Below, one piece after another: positions 37,070 through 45,984 of a DNA stretch of 64,000 bases. Under the pieces are notes generated by a model, which saw only the letters and a program-made list of their open reading frames with translations, was not told the origin of the DNA and did not search any database. This DNA comes from Vibrio sp. Isolate34 (lineage in GTDB: Bacteria > Pseudomonadota > Gammaproteobacteria > Enterobacterales > Vibrionaceae): contig NZ_JAKEUO010000024.1 in NCBI RefSeq assembly GCF_022397915.1, positions 1 through 64,000 on the forward strand, written 5' to 3'. Position numbers and translations under genes: made by a program. Numbering within the stretch: position 1 is the stretch's first letter; every line of letters starts with the position of its first letter.

Positions 37070-38520
37070 TTGAAAAAGCAAATAGGCATAATGACGACAT
37101 GTTGATCCAAATAATGCTGTTCATATTAGGTGCTCTAATCGTATGGTTTAATATACTTGGTTACGATATTTTGTTTCCAAATGATGATTTCTCGATAAAC
37201 CCTTTCTCTGCACTCCTGTTTTTTACTGAAGCTGCGGTATTGGTTTGGACCTCTCAGGTAATCAAAAACTGGTATACAACAAGCCGTTTACTAAAAATGA
37301 TGATATTCATTTTGGTGCCAGCATTTTGGTTTTTATGTTATTCAGGGATTAACAGTTACCTTAATTCTCTAGCGACAAGTGAAATTAGCACTGTAGAGAG
37401 TGAAATTGTCATCAATGATAACCGTAATGAGCTAATAAATAGCTTAGAAATACGACGAGAAAATATATCTAGAGAGCTCTCAAACTTAAGATCTTCAAAT
37501 CAACGTATTGATATATCCCTATCAGAAAGTAATCAAAAAATATCTGAGCTAAGTACTAAATCAAGTGACAGACGTTTAACCCAACTTGATTGTAACGCTG
37601 TTGAAGATTGTCGAGTTTCGGTAGAAAACTATCAACAGCAAATCGATACGCTTTCACACAATATGGCGGTTCACCAAAAAGATAAAGAAGGTAACAGTGA
37701 GCGGATACGTAGGCTCGAAAGTGAACTCATTGATATTGATAGTAGAGTATCAGGAATGGAGCTTGAAATTGTAGAGTCACGAAATAGCTATGCTGGTACT
37801 GAAACATCGTTTAACCAAAAGAAAGAAGTGTATGAGAGTATTGTATTACAAGTGTCATCTTGGTTTGGCTTAACTCCTAGTAACCCGTTTGGTGTATTTG
37901 TATCGTTTATTTCTATGATTATTTACCCTGTGTATTTTATTCTGAATTTGCTGGTAAGCCTTAATACCGAAGAGCATAAAGAAATTAGAAAAACGAAGAA
38001 GAACAAAAAGGCAAAGCAAAAGGACTATCGACTAGCGTTTTATAATCGCATGATTAAATATTTTAGAGTCTGGGCACATCGTAGAACGAAGACTGTTGAA
38101 GTCGATAAAATTGTTGAAGTTCCAGTCGAAGTTGAAAAAGAAGTAGAACGAATTGTAGAAGTTCCTGTTGAAGTTGAAGTAGACAAAATAATTGAAGTGG
38201 AAAAAATAATAAATGTAGAAGTTGAAGTAGTAAAAGAAGTCGAGAAAATAGTTGAAGTAGAGAAAGAAGTCGAAAAAATTGTCGAGAAATTCGTAGAAGT
38301 TCCTGTAGAGATAGAAGTACCTGTGTATATCGACAAGATTCATAAAGTTAGTGAGCCGATGATAGTTAAAGAGCCTCAGATCATTATTCACGAACGAATT
38401 GTCCCTATCCCAGAAGATATTACAGCAAACGAGCTAGAGGAATTACTAAATGCAAAGCCTGGATCTGACGAAACTTCAAGAGTGGAACAGACTGAAATGG
38501 AAACGAGTTCAGCAGCGTAA
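37066..38520 (+). CDS. Multi-pass membrane protein with periplasmic coiled coil and VE-repeat tail
   Basis: A 484-residue protein of unknown family. Three hydrophobic segments (about 13-32, 44-62, 74-96) are followed by a long coiled coil (about 100-265) containing a CNAVEDC pair, and a fourth helix (about 275-298). By the positive-inside rule the coiled coil is periplasmic and the Lys/Arg-rich KTKKNKKAKQKDYR segment is cytosolic. Residues 345-430 are a run of short Val-Glu-Lys-Val-Pro units such as VEVPVEVEKEVERIVEV. The last 70 bases overlap the next gene. Architecture suggests a scaffold spanning the envelope. No enzymatic motif is visible. Confidence 0.6.
   Translation: MIEKANRHNDDMLIQIMLFILGALIVWFNILGYDILFPNDDFSINPFSALLFFTEAAVLVWTSQVIKNWYTTSRLLKMMIFILVPAFWFLCYSGINSYLNSLATSEISTVESEIVINDNRNELINSLEIRRENISRELSNLRSSNQRIDISLSESNQKISELSTKSSDRRLTQLDCNAVEDCRVSVENYQQQIDTLSHNMAVHQKDKEGNSERIRRLESELIDIDSRVSGMELEIVESRNSYAGTETSFNQKKEVYESIVLQVSSWFGLTPSNPFGVFVSFISMIIYPVYFILNLLVSLNTEEHKEIRKTKKNKKAKQKDYRLAFYNRMIKYFRVWAHRRTKTVEVDKIVEVPVEVEKEVERIVEVPVEVEVDKIIEVEKIINVEVEVVKEVEKIVEVEKEVEKIVEKFVEVPVEIEVPVYIDKIHKVSEPMIVKEPQIIIHERIVPIPEDITANELEELLNAKPGSDETSRVEQTEMETSSAA
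38089..38337 (+). repeat. Coding repeats of the VEVPVEVEKEVE type
   Basis: About 83 codons in which GTTGAA/GTAGAA and AAA codons recur in irregular 6-12 residue units. The DNA is degenerate between units, so selection is on the peptide pattern (alternating Val/Ile and Glu/Lys). A shorter version of the same pattern occurs in the next protein at about 38948-39030. Confidence 0.7.
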
Positions 38521-39157
38521 ACAACACGAGACGGAACTTGAAGAAATTGAACAGGAAACTGAGCGTTTAAAGCAGTTATTGGAAAGTGAAAAATTAGTTA
38601 GCGATATCGCAGATACAAAAACAGACCAAAGTACTGCAACGCTAAGTGATGAACATACTGAAGCAATATCAGCGCTTCATGCTCAGCAGCGTATAACGAT
38701 TGAGCAAGAGAAACTTAAAGCAATGCAGTATGAAGCTGATTCAAAACTGCGTGATTTAGAAAGAGCCGAAGAAAGGCTGAACTCGAAAGCTAAAGAGCGC
38801 CGTTGGCGTACAAAACAAAAGCGAGCGGCATTTTGGCTAAACCAACTACTGAAAGCATTTGTCCTATTACTTATTGCGGCACTTTTAGCTATTGGGGTAT
38901 ATCGAGCTTATCGCTGGGCTACTGAAGAGCCGTTAATTAAAGAAGTATTAACGGAAGTTGAAGTAGAAAAAATCATTGAAAAAGAAGTCGAAGTTGAAAC
39001 TATTGTTGAGAAAGAAGTTGAAATCATTCCTGACGAGTGTACTCAAATACGAAGAAATGGGCAGATCTTTATAGATTGTGACGGCACTAGAATAGATGGC
39101 GTTAATACAATCGGTGATTCTGGTATTACAGATGTGCCTGAGTTGCTAGGAGATTGA
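38450..39157 (+). CDS. Single-pass membrane protein with coiled coil and VEK-repeat tail
   Basis: A 235-residue protein. Residues 15-120 are a highly charged coiled coil, followed by a basic stretch (KERRWRTKQKRAAF), one transmembrane helix (about 128-150) and then EVEVEKIIEKEVEVE repeats. The protein ends with a small domain containing two Cys (DECTQIRRNGQIFIDCDG). The basic residues put the coiled coil in the cytosol and the repeats outside. The repeat type matches the upstream protein, where it is predicted to be cytosolic. GAGG lies 9 bases before the ATG, inside the preceding gene; the overlap is 71 bases. The function is unknown; pairing with the upstream protein is likely. Confidence 0.6.
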   Translation: MQSLDLTKLQEWNRLKWKRVQQRKQHETELEEIEQETERLKQLLESEKLVSDIADTKTDQSTATLSDEHTEAISALHAQQRITIEQEKLKAMQYEADSKLRDLERAEERLNSKAKERRWRTKQKRAAFWLNQLLKAFVLLLIAALLAIGVYRAYRWATEEPLIKEVLTEVEVEKIIEKEVEVETIVEKEVEIIPDECTQIRRNGQIFIDCDGTRIDGVNTIGDSGITDVPELLGD

Positions 39158-39161
39158 TGGC

Positions 39162-39782
39162 GTGGAAAATGTTGATACGCAATTAATGGCTTTGCTGTCA
39201 GATCCGATGTTCAATTTAGCAGACATATTTCGGCCTGAACATTCGATATCAATTTTCCATCGTCAATGGGGCAAAGGGAAGATAATCAACGTTATCTCGA
39301 GACCCCTTGGTGGTTTTTACATAGATATAGAGTACTCAAATCATGTAAAAACCATATTGTCGACTTCATTGTCTGGGTATCTGACCAAAAATATTTCGAT
39401 AGATTGTAATTTTCTTGAGATGTATTTAGGACGCAATGTAAGTCAAGAAAATGTCCATGTACCTTCCCTACAAAGTAAGGGGAGTGTCGAAAATCATATT
39501 ATTAGTACTAGCGCAGCTAGAGATTCAGACAGTGAAGAAGAGCAATTAAGTAATTATATAAATATTTTCCATCGTATTGGAGCATCTCAGTTACATGAGG
39601 TGAACCAGTACATAGAACAGAAAAATAAATGGAACGACTTTCACTTACTTAGATCGAAAAACACCCATGCGAATGGAGCTACAGTGAACGGAATAGCTCC
39701 AAAGCACTATAAGTACTGCTGTGAAGAACTGGGTATAAACGCGGGAAACGGAACCCCATTAACTAACTACAAACATTGGTAA
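39162..39782 (+). CDS. Uncharacterised protein with Tudor/KOW-like N-terminal segment
   Basis: A 206-residue soluble protein starting at GTG, four bases after the previous stop; an ATG eight codons later is an alternative. Residues 30-65 (FHRQWGKGKIINVISRPLGG and FYIDIEYSNHVK) resemble the small beta-barrel at the C-terminus of UvrD/PcrA-type proteins, which binds RNA polymerase or nucleic acid. The rest is not recognised; a Ser/Glu-rich stretch (about 115-125) looks disordered. It sits immediately before the first zorA-like gene. Confidence 0.5.
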   Translation: MENVDTQLMALLSDPMFNLADIFRPEHSISIFHRQWGKGKIINVISRPLGGFYIDIEYSNHVKTILSTSLSGYLTKNISIDCNFLEMYLGRNVSQENVHVPSLQSKGSVENHIISTSAARDSDSEEEQLSNYINIFHRIGASQLHEVNQYIEQKNKWNDFHLLRSKNTHANGATVNGIAPKHYKYCCEELGINAGNGTPLTNYKHW

Positions 39783-39791
39783 AAATAAATA

Positions 39792-41708
39792 ATGTCAGAT
39801 TTCATCGCTTCTATGATCGCCGCTTACACCGCACCCGCAATATCGGATCTATTCATACTAATCATCATGGCAGTATTCGGCTTGGGGTTATTTTTTAGTT
39901 ATAAATCGGCCTATTCTGGGTTTGTAGCTAGCTGTCCTAATTTATTGACATCGTTAGGTATTCTAGGAACGTTTACTGGTATCGTCGTTGGCTTAATGGA
40001 GTTTGATCCCGCGAATATTGATGACTCAATAACTTTGTTGCTAGCTGGTCTTAAGACGGCTTTTTTAACAAGTTTAGTTGGTATGTTTCTATCCATCTTG
40101 TTTAAAGGGATAAATGGTCTTTTAACACGTACTGACGACGAAGTAATCGAAGATGTTGGGCCAAGTGAAATCTACAATGTGATGAATGCACAACTTGAAT
40201 CAACAAAGCTGCTGGTTAGCTCAATTCAAGGTACAGAAGATTCGTCGTTAACTTCTCAAATCAAAAATTTGCGAACTGATATTAATGATGGAAATAGAAA
40301 TGTTATGGCGCAATTAAAGCAAAAAGAAGTAAATGATGAACAGTTTGCTAATCAACTATGGAACAAGATGAATGAGTTTGGAGAATTGTTATCAAAGTCT
40401 GCTACTGAACAAGTGATCAACGCTTTAAAAGAAGTGATTGTAGAGTTTAATGACAAGCTCACTGAACAATTCGGTGAAAACTTTAAGCGCCTTGACGAAT
40501 CAGTTAAGAAGCTAGTGGAATGGCAAGAGAATTACCGATTACAACTAGAAGATATGTCGACAAAATATCAGTTAGGTGTAGATGCGATTAGCTCTACTGA
40601 GAAGTCTGTTGCTAGCATTAATGAACGTGCAGAAACTATACCAGCAACTATGGAAAAGCTGCATGAAGTAATGGAGCTTGGTCATGGTCAAGTAACAGAG
40701 TTAGAAGAGCGGATGAAAGGCTTCTCTGAGCTTAAAGACAAAGCTGTAGAGGCAATGCCAGAAATCAAACAACAGCTTGACTCTACAATGTCAACAATTG
40801 ATACATCTGTTAAAGCCGCATCCGATCATTATGAAAAAATGCTCAAAGAATCACAGGGCATAATTGATAGCTTTAGCACTACAGCAACAGATAGTGTTGA
40901 AAATATGCGCACTAATATAGAAACAGGTGTTGATAATTTGAATCAACGTTTCAGTGAAGGTGCTGATAATTTAACGGCTAACTTGGATAGCAAAACCGTT
41001 GAAATCTCTACTGCTTTAGCGACTGCATCAGAACAGTTTGTAAAAACAACCGATGACAGTATGACAGCGATGCGATCTAACCTTGAGTCTGGTGCGCAGG
41101 AAATCTCTACTCAACTGACTCAAAGTGCACATGATATTGGAGGTAAACTGGTTGAAGCTTCTTCCGATATCCAAGAGCAAGTAGGAACAGCAACGGGTGG
41201 TCTAAGTAATGTAACTAGTCATCTAACCGACACTACCGAACAGATTCGCCAACACTTAGAAGATTCAATCACAGAGTTAAATGGCCAATTGCGCGTTCTA
41301 GTTGCGGACATTAAAGAAGATTCGCGAGAGACGGGTAAGGTACTGAAAGAAGCAAACCAAGAGTTACTATCCAGCACTCGTGACATTCAATCTGAAACAA
41401 CTGCGGCATTCACCAAGCTTCAGGACCGTTTAGAGACGACTCTAGAAGACGTCTTCCAAGTCCAGGCACAAGCGGTTCGTCGAACCTTTGATAGTTTAGA
41501 AGATCAAATTACCGAATCTGTAGGGCGTACAGGAAGCGCTGTTGAGAAACAGGTCGAAGTTCTGGACTTACAAATGCAGCAAGAAATAAACCGCACAATG
41601 AGTGAAATGGGTGAAGCGTTAGCTACTGTGACTCAACAGTTTACTCGAGACTACCGTCAGCTTGTGCATGAAATGTCGAATGTTGTGAACACAAAAATGG
41701 CTAGCTAA
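39792..41708 (+). CDS. zorA: ZorA-like MotA/TolQ/ExbB proton-channel protein, copy 1
   Basis: A 638-residue anti-phage motor protein. Residues 1-115 carry the MotA-like membrane helices, with LLTSLGILGTFTGIVVGLME and AFLTSLVGMFLSILFKGING matching the MotA/ExbB pore helices. From about 130 to the end is a long, polar, helical tail of hydrophilic coiled coil, as in ZorA, where the tail projects into the cytosol. In Zorya systems ZorA5-ZorB2 complexes sit in the inner membrane and are driven by the ion gradient. The zorB gene follows after two bases. The neighbouring HNH gene points to the type II arrangement. Confidence 0.85.
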   Translation: MSDFIASMIAAYTAPAISDLFILIIMAVFGLGLFFSYKSAYSGFVASCPNLLTSLGILGTFTGIVVGLMEFDPANIDDSITLLLAGLKTAFLTSLVGMFLSILFKGINGLLTRTDDEVIEDVGPSEIYNVMNAQLESTKLLVSSIQGTEDSSLTSQIKNLRTDINDGNRNVMAQLKQKEVNDEQFANQLWNKMNEFGELLSKSATEQVINALKEVIVEFNDKLTEQFGENFKRLDESVKKLVEWQENYRLQLEDMSTKYQLGVDAISSTEKSVASINERAETIPATMEKLHEVMELGHGQVTELEERMKGFSELKDKAVEAMPEIKQQLDSTMSTIDTSVKAASDHYEKMLKESQGIIDSFSTTATDSVENMRTNIETGVDNLNQRFSEGADNLTANLDSKTVEISTALATASEQFVKTTDDSMTAMRSNLESGAQEISTQLTQSAHDIGGKLVEASSDIQEQVGTATGGLSNVTSHLTDTTEQIRQHLEDSITELNGQLRVLVADIKEDSRETGKVLKEANQELLSSTRDIQSETTAAFTKLQDRLETTLEDVFQVQAQAVRRTFDSLEDQITESVGRTGSAVEKQVEVLDLQMQQEINRTMSEMGEALATVTQQFTRDYRQLVHEMSNVVNTKMAS

Positions 41709-41710
41709 TA

Positions 41711-42421
41711 ATGGAAAGAGTAATAGGAAAAAGCAGCTCTAAAAGTGATGGCGGAGAGCACTGGCTCTCTGTATCCGACTTAATGGCTGGGTTAATGATG
41801 GTCTTCCTTTTTATTTCTGTTGCCTTGATGCGTGATGCAATGCAGGAAAGGGATAAAATTAAAGAAGTAGCTGAAACTTATCAGCAGACCCAGCAAGCAA
41901 TTTATATTGCTTTGCTTGAAGAGTTTGCGAAAGATTTAGATACTTGGGGAGCTGAGATTGATAGGGATACACTCAGTGTCAACTTTACAGCTCCTGAGGT
42001 TTTATTCGCTAATGGCCGTGCGAACTTAACGAGTCAGTTTCAAATGATACTGGATGACTTCTTTCCACGTTATCTTGATACATTAGATAACTTTAAGCCA
42101 ATTATTCAAGAGATTAAGATTGAAGGTCATACATCAAGTCGCTGGAATCATGATTCAAGCGATAACGAAGCATACTTCAATAATATGCGCTTATCTCAAT
42201 CGAGAACAAGGGCCGTATTAAGCTATACAATGGCATTAGACGCCGTTAAAAATCAGCATTACGATTGGGTGAAAAGTAACGTTGCGGCAGTAGGGTATTC
42301 ATCCTCAAAACTAATCCTTACAAGCAAAGGAAGAGAGGACGAGCAGCGCTCTAGACGAGTCTCGTTTCGTATTGTAACAAACGCAGAAGAACAGATTCTT
42401 AAGATTTTAGGTGCCGAATGA
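41711..42421 (+). CDS. zorB: ZorB-like OmpA/MotB-domain protein, copy 1
   Basis: A 236-residue MotB-like partner of ZorA. One N-terminal helix carries the ion-conducting Asp (D23 in WLSVSDLMAGLMMVFLF). A linker is followed by an OmpA-type peptidoglycan-binding domain with IKIEGHTSSRWNHDSS and LSQSRTRAVLSY, ending RRVSFRIVT. It anchors the motor to the cell wall. It overlaps the HNH gene by four bases, indicating coupled expression. Confidence 0.87.
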   Translation: MERVIGKSSSKSDGGEHWLSVSDLMAGLMMVFLFISVALMRDAMQERDKIKEVAETYQQTQQAIYIALLEEFAKDLDTWGAEIDRDTLSVNFTAPEVLFANGRANLTSQFQMILDDFFPRYLDTLDNFKPIIQEIKIEGHTSSRWNHDSSDNEAYFNNMRLSQSRTRAVLSYTMALDAVKNQHYDWVKSNVAAVGYSSSKLILTSKGREDEQRSRRVSFRIVTNAEEQILKILGAE

Positions 42422-43560
42422 AATTAACCGTTAATTTTGGCAGCCTAATTAAAGCTGTGGATCAAATGGAGCCTGATGAAAAAGGGGACTTTCTCCTTGA
42501 ATTTCAAGAGACTTCGATTGATAAAATTGATCTAGAGCTTGCAGAAGGGAAAGACGTTGAATTAAAAGACGTAGACGTCGATTCAGGCTTACTAAGCTAC
42601 AAGGGTCGCCAGGTTCTTTTATATATCAAGGATCATGGTGGTAATGCGCAGTCAGTGATAAACACACCAGGAACAGGTAATCGTTATCATGTATCGGACT
42701 GTAGTACCCTCAAAAAAATGAGAGCAGAAGGTAGATTTGAAAGGTATGTAGCAACCAATGACATTTCCGGCGAGTTTACAATCTCAGGTAGTAAAGGTTA
42801 TTTAGGGAGTTCAGTTGAAGGGAAGGCTAAGCTTAAAGTCTGCCAAAACTGCCTTACCCAGCTAAATTATAAAAGTTGGACAACTGGAGGTAACCGAGGC
42901 GAAATTTTATCAAACTTTAATATGGCTGAGTTTTTTCAAACGTACAGCTCATTCTTTCCTCATATGCCATCGAGGAAGTCTGATAATGCAGAAACAGATT
43001 ATACCGAAGACTGGGCGAAAGTTTCTTCTCATTACCGAGTAGAGCAAGACTTTCAATGTGAAGAGTGTAAAGTCAATATGCGCTCAAACAGAGCGTTGCT
43101 TCACGTACATCACATCAATGGTGTTAAACCAGACAACAGCATTAACAACCTGAAAGCACTTTGTATCGATTGTCATAGTAAGCAGCCATTTCATTCGCAC
43201 ATGGCATTAAGGCACTCTGAACGTCAATTAATCAACCAACTTCGAAAAGAGCAAGGCTTACTAGAAAATGTTGATGGGTGGTCTGAACTATTTGGCTTCG
43301 CTGACCCTGGTGTTCATGGTGTATTGCATGCATGTAAAAGGCAGAACTTCAAGCTTCCCGAAGTTGCATATTACGTAAGAGATGAATTTGATGATCTTAT
43401 ATCCAAGGTTGAATTAGCGTGGCCAGATGTGAAATTTGGCGTTGCAATATCCAATTTAGATATTGAAGAAGCGAACGAGTGTGGATGGGATATCGTGAGC
43501 GTTAATGACTTTCTTGAAGGATACAAAACTAATGCTAATCATCTTAGGAAGGGGTGGTGA
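42418..43560 (+). CDS. zorE: HNH endonuclease, ZorE-like effector
   Basis: A 380-residue protein. The N-terminal 190 residues contain a possible zinc-binding set (HVSDCSTLKKM and CQNCL). The HNH nuclease core lies at about 205-265: CEECKVNMRSNRALLHVHHI, NGVKPDNSINNLKALCIDCH; the catalytic His pair and two CXXC zinc knuckles are intact. The last 100 residues are unassigned. An HNH protein directly after ZorAB is the defining layout of Zorya type II, where it is thought to cut invading DNA. Whether the N-terminal part is the same as in characterised ZorE could not be checked. Confidence 0.7.
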   Translation: MKLTVNFGSLIKAVDQMEPDEKGDFLLEFQETSIDKIDLELAEGKDVELKDVDVDSGLLSYKGRQVLLYIKDHGGNAQSVINTPGTGNRYHVSDCSTLKKMRAEGRFERYVATNDISGEFTISGSKGYLGSSVEGKAKLKVCQNCLTQLNYKSWTTGGNRGEILSNFNMAEFFQTYSSFFPHMPSRKSDNAETDYTEDWAKVSSHYRVEQDFQCEECKVNMRSNRALLHVHHINGVKPDNSINNLKALCIDCHSKQPFHSHMALRHSERQLINQLRKEQGLLENVDGWSELFGFADPGVHGVLHACKRQNFKLPEVAYYVRDEFDDLISKVELAWPDVKFGVAISNLDIEEANECGWDIVSVNDFLEGYKTNANHLRKGW

Positions 43561-43898
43561 TGAACGTACGCATAGACAAATTATTAGAGAGAATAATCAC
43601 GGTTAACCACGCATGGAAGTTGTCACGTGAGGAGTTTGGTCAATCTTTTTGTGCAACCAAATCGTTCAGGTGGACTAAATCATCATTGCAAGCCACGTTG
43701 CTTCGAGAGTTTCCGAGTGAAACTTCTCTGAAAGTGGCTAGCGACAATGATAGTCACGATGGGTTGATGTATAGCGTCAGATTAGTTGATCCAATCGTGG
43801 TCAATGGTGTCGTTCGCAGCGATGCTGAGCACCTTCCCGGATTTATCGCGGAACAGATTTTTACCCCAGAAGAAATTACCCAATTACTAGCTCGTTGA
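43560..43898 (+). CDS. Small uncharacterised protein inside the Zorya-like operon
   Basis: A 112-residue soluble protein whose ATG shares one base with the stop of the HNH gene and has AGGAAGGGG upstream. It has no recognised motif. The first half is basic (WKLSREEFGQSFCATKSFRW) and the second acidic, ending FTPEEITQLLAR. Two GTG codons just before the ATG are in frame but less suitable. Its position between the HNH gene and the second motor suggests an accessory or immunity role. Confidence 0.5.
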   Translation: MNVRIDKLLERIITVNHAWKLSREEFGQSFCATKSFRWTKSSLQATLLREFPSETSLKVASDNDSHDGLMYSVRLVDPIVVNGVVRSDAEHLPGFIAEQIFTPEEITQLLAR

Positions 43899-43905
43899 GA
43901 TCACT

Positions 43906-45984
43906 ATGTCACCAATACTGTCAATAATTACATCCTCGATCGCGTTCATTAGCACAGAGATGATCGTCTCTGCTATTTTGATAATTTTTGCGTTCTCTTT
44001 CTATAGAAGCATTCTTGATCAAAGGAGTAATAAGTTTTTCCTTAATGAGCTATCTAAAACTGCTGATAAACAGCAAGGAGGCCTTTTTAAAATTGACGAG
44101 TTGACTCAATCTCAACAAGATTGGTTAATGACCCATCTACTTATTAATGAAAAACACAGCGAAACCATTTCCGTTGAGATGAAAGGTGACCTCTTGGTTT
44201 CCAAATCCTCACTAAATGCGATGCTACCTCATGTAGACCAAAGTAAGTACAAGTTGATCCCTGCAATCTTAACGAGCATAGGTATTACAGGAACGTTTAT
44301 CGGTATTACCCTAGGGTTAAGCGAATTTTCGATGGGGGGCGGCTCAAAAGAGCTATTGTCAACAGCGATGCAGCTGCTCGAGGGCATGAATACAGCGTTC
44401 TATACTTCTTTGGTTGGTCTACTATGCTCAGCAATGTTTATGATTTGGATGAAAATTTCGTCTCATACATTAAACACGACCCAAGAGTATTTCGCACAAC
44501 ACTTAGCCCACAACTACGTTGAGGTAAGTGCGATTGATTACCTAAAAAACCTATCTAATGATGGTCAGCAAGGCGTAATTGAAGCACAGCATCGCTCTGC
44601 TCTAGCAATGGAACAGCTAGGTAGTAACATGGCTACGATGATGTCAAAGTTTGAGTCGTTAGCAAATGGCTTTAACTCAAAGGATATCGCTGATGCAGTT
44701 TCTGGGGCGGTAACCCACTCTATTGAAAAAGAGCTAGCGCCCGTACTTACCCAGGTTAGAGATGAACTAACTTCGCTTAAAGATATAAAAGAACAAAACC
44801 AAAAAGAGCTACTTCAAGAAATAATCTCTGAAATGAAGACCGAACTAATCACACCGGTTGTCGTCGAGCTAGAGAAAACGTCCGAGGCTGTGACAGCAAG
44901 TAATCAAGTTTCGGAAGAGTTAAATAAAAACGTTGGAAAAGTGATTACTAGTACTGCAGAGACAGTAAAAACCATCAACGCTTTCCAAGAAGAAACAATG
45001 GTTAAATTGCAGGCATTCGCTGTGTCACTCAAAGAAATTCTTGCAAGCTTTAAAGATGATACACAAGGTGCAATGTCAACGATTGCCGATGAAGTGAAAA
45101 GCATGCTTGATGGTGCAAATGCAGGTTTAACACAGCAAAAAGAAGCTTTTGAGTTGAGTGCGCAAAAAGCAGCAACCTCATTTGAAGGAATTAAGTCTTC
45201 TATCGAGACTGCGCTTGATGAACGACAAGAGAAAGAAAAAGCACTATTCGATGGCGTTGAGCAACGTATAGATCATTTGATCAATGGATCTAAAGAAGCG
45301 TTCGATGGTCAGACAGAAGTACTTAACAGTGTTGGACAAGCGGCAACAACATTAATGACTTCCGCGAAACAAGAATTAGAAGCAGGGCTTGGCGATATTG
45401 ATACGAAAGTAAAATCAATGTCCACCACTGTACAAACTGAGTTGGAAGCGTTCCGCCAGCAATATCAAGATAATTTGAATGCCTACTTCGAACAGCAAAA
45501 TGCTTTGTTAGAATCTAATTTAGGCAAACAACGAGATGGCTTAAACAGCGTGGTCGATAACTTCCGTACTGTATTCGAGCAAGAATATAAAACGCGTCAT
45601 AACCTTCTTGCTGAGCTAACAGCCCAACATGAGCACTTACAAAAGTCTGCTGACACAATCGAAAAAGTAGCGGAAGCGGTTGGTCTTAATTCAACCTCGA
45701 AAATGGCGGAGCTTCAAGACGCCGCTTATACCATGAGTGCGGAAATTGCCAAGTTAAAACGTGAATATGTCAACGCCTCTAAGGCATTTAGCAATGTCGC
45801 TAATGATATGCCAAAAGCAATGGATAGCTACTTCTCTCGAGCTAATGATAGCTTTGAAGTGTTCTTTAAAGACTTCGATGAATCAGCAAGTAAGATTCAT
45901 AACAAATTATCACAAGCAGCAGGGTACCTAATTAACTCTCAAGTTCAACGTAAAGAGTTTGAGGCAGATGAGGTGAATGCTTAA
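43906..45984 (+). CDS. zorA: ZorA-like MotA/ExbB proton-channel protein, copy 2
   Basis: A 692-residue second motor protein. It has a first helix at about 13-33, a cytosolic insertion of about 90 residues not seen in copy 1, then the pore helices IPAILTSIGITGTFIGITLG and MNTAFYTSLVGLLCSAMFMI. The remaining 480 residues are a long coiled-coil tail. Both copies share LTS-G-GTF-GI-GL-EF in the first pore helix but diverge elsewhere, so this is not a recent duplication. It overlaps its zorB gene by one base. Confidence 0.82.
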   Translation: MSPILSIITSSIAFISTEMIVSAILIIFAFSFYRSILDQRSNKFFLNELSKTADKQQGGLFKIDELTQSQQDWLMTHLLINEKHSETISVEMKGDLLVSKSSLNAMLPHVDQSKYKLIPAILTSIGITGTFIGITLGLSEFSMGGGSKELLSTAMQLLEGMNTAFYTSLVGLLCSAMFMIWMKISSHTLNTTQEYFAQHLAHNYVEVSAIDYLKNLSNDGQQGVIEAQHRSALAMEQLGSNMATMMSKFESLANGFNSKDIADAVSGAVTHSIEKELAPVLTQVRDELTSLKDIKEQNQKELLQEIISEMKTELITPVVVELEKTSEAVTASNQVSEELNKNVGKVITSTAETVKTINAFQEETMVKLQAFAVSLKEILASFKDDTQGAMSTIADEVKSMLDGANAGLTQQKEAFELSAQKAATSFEGIKSSIETALDERQEKEKALFDGVEQRIDHLINGSKEAFDGQTEVLNSVGQAATTLMTSAKQELEAGLGDIDTKVKSMSTTVQTELEAFRQQYQDNLNAYFEQQNALLESNLGKQRDGLNSVVDNFRTVFEQEYKTRHNLLAELTAQHEHLQKSADTIEKVAEAVGLNSTSKMAELQDAAYTMSAEIAKLKREYVNASKAFSNVANDMPKAMDSYFSRANDSFEVFFKDFDESASKIHNKLSQAAGYLINSQVQRKEFEADEVNA

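Noticed and set aside
38089..38337. CRISPR-like or tandem DNA array
   Set aside because: The units are irregular, the DNA is degenerate between units and there are no spacers. The repetition is at the peptide level.
38032..38391. Minus-strand Phe/Tyr/Asn-rich and Ser/Thr-rich frames
   Set aside because: These are complements of the Val-Glu-Lys codon repeats on the plus strand and have no independent coding evidence.
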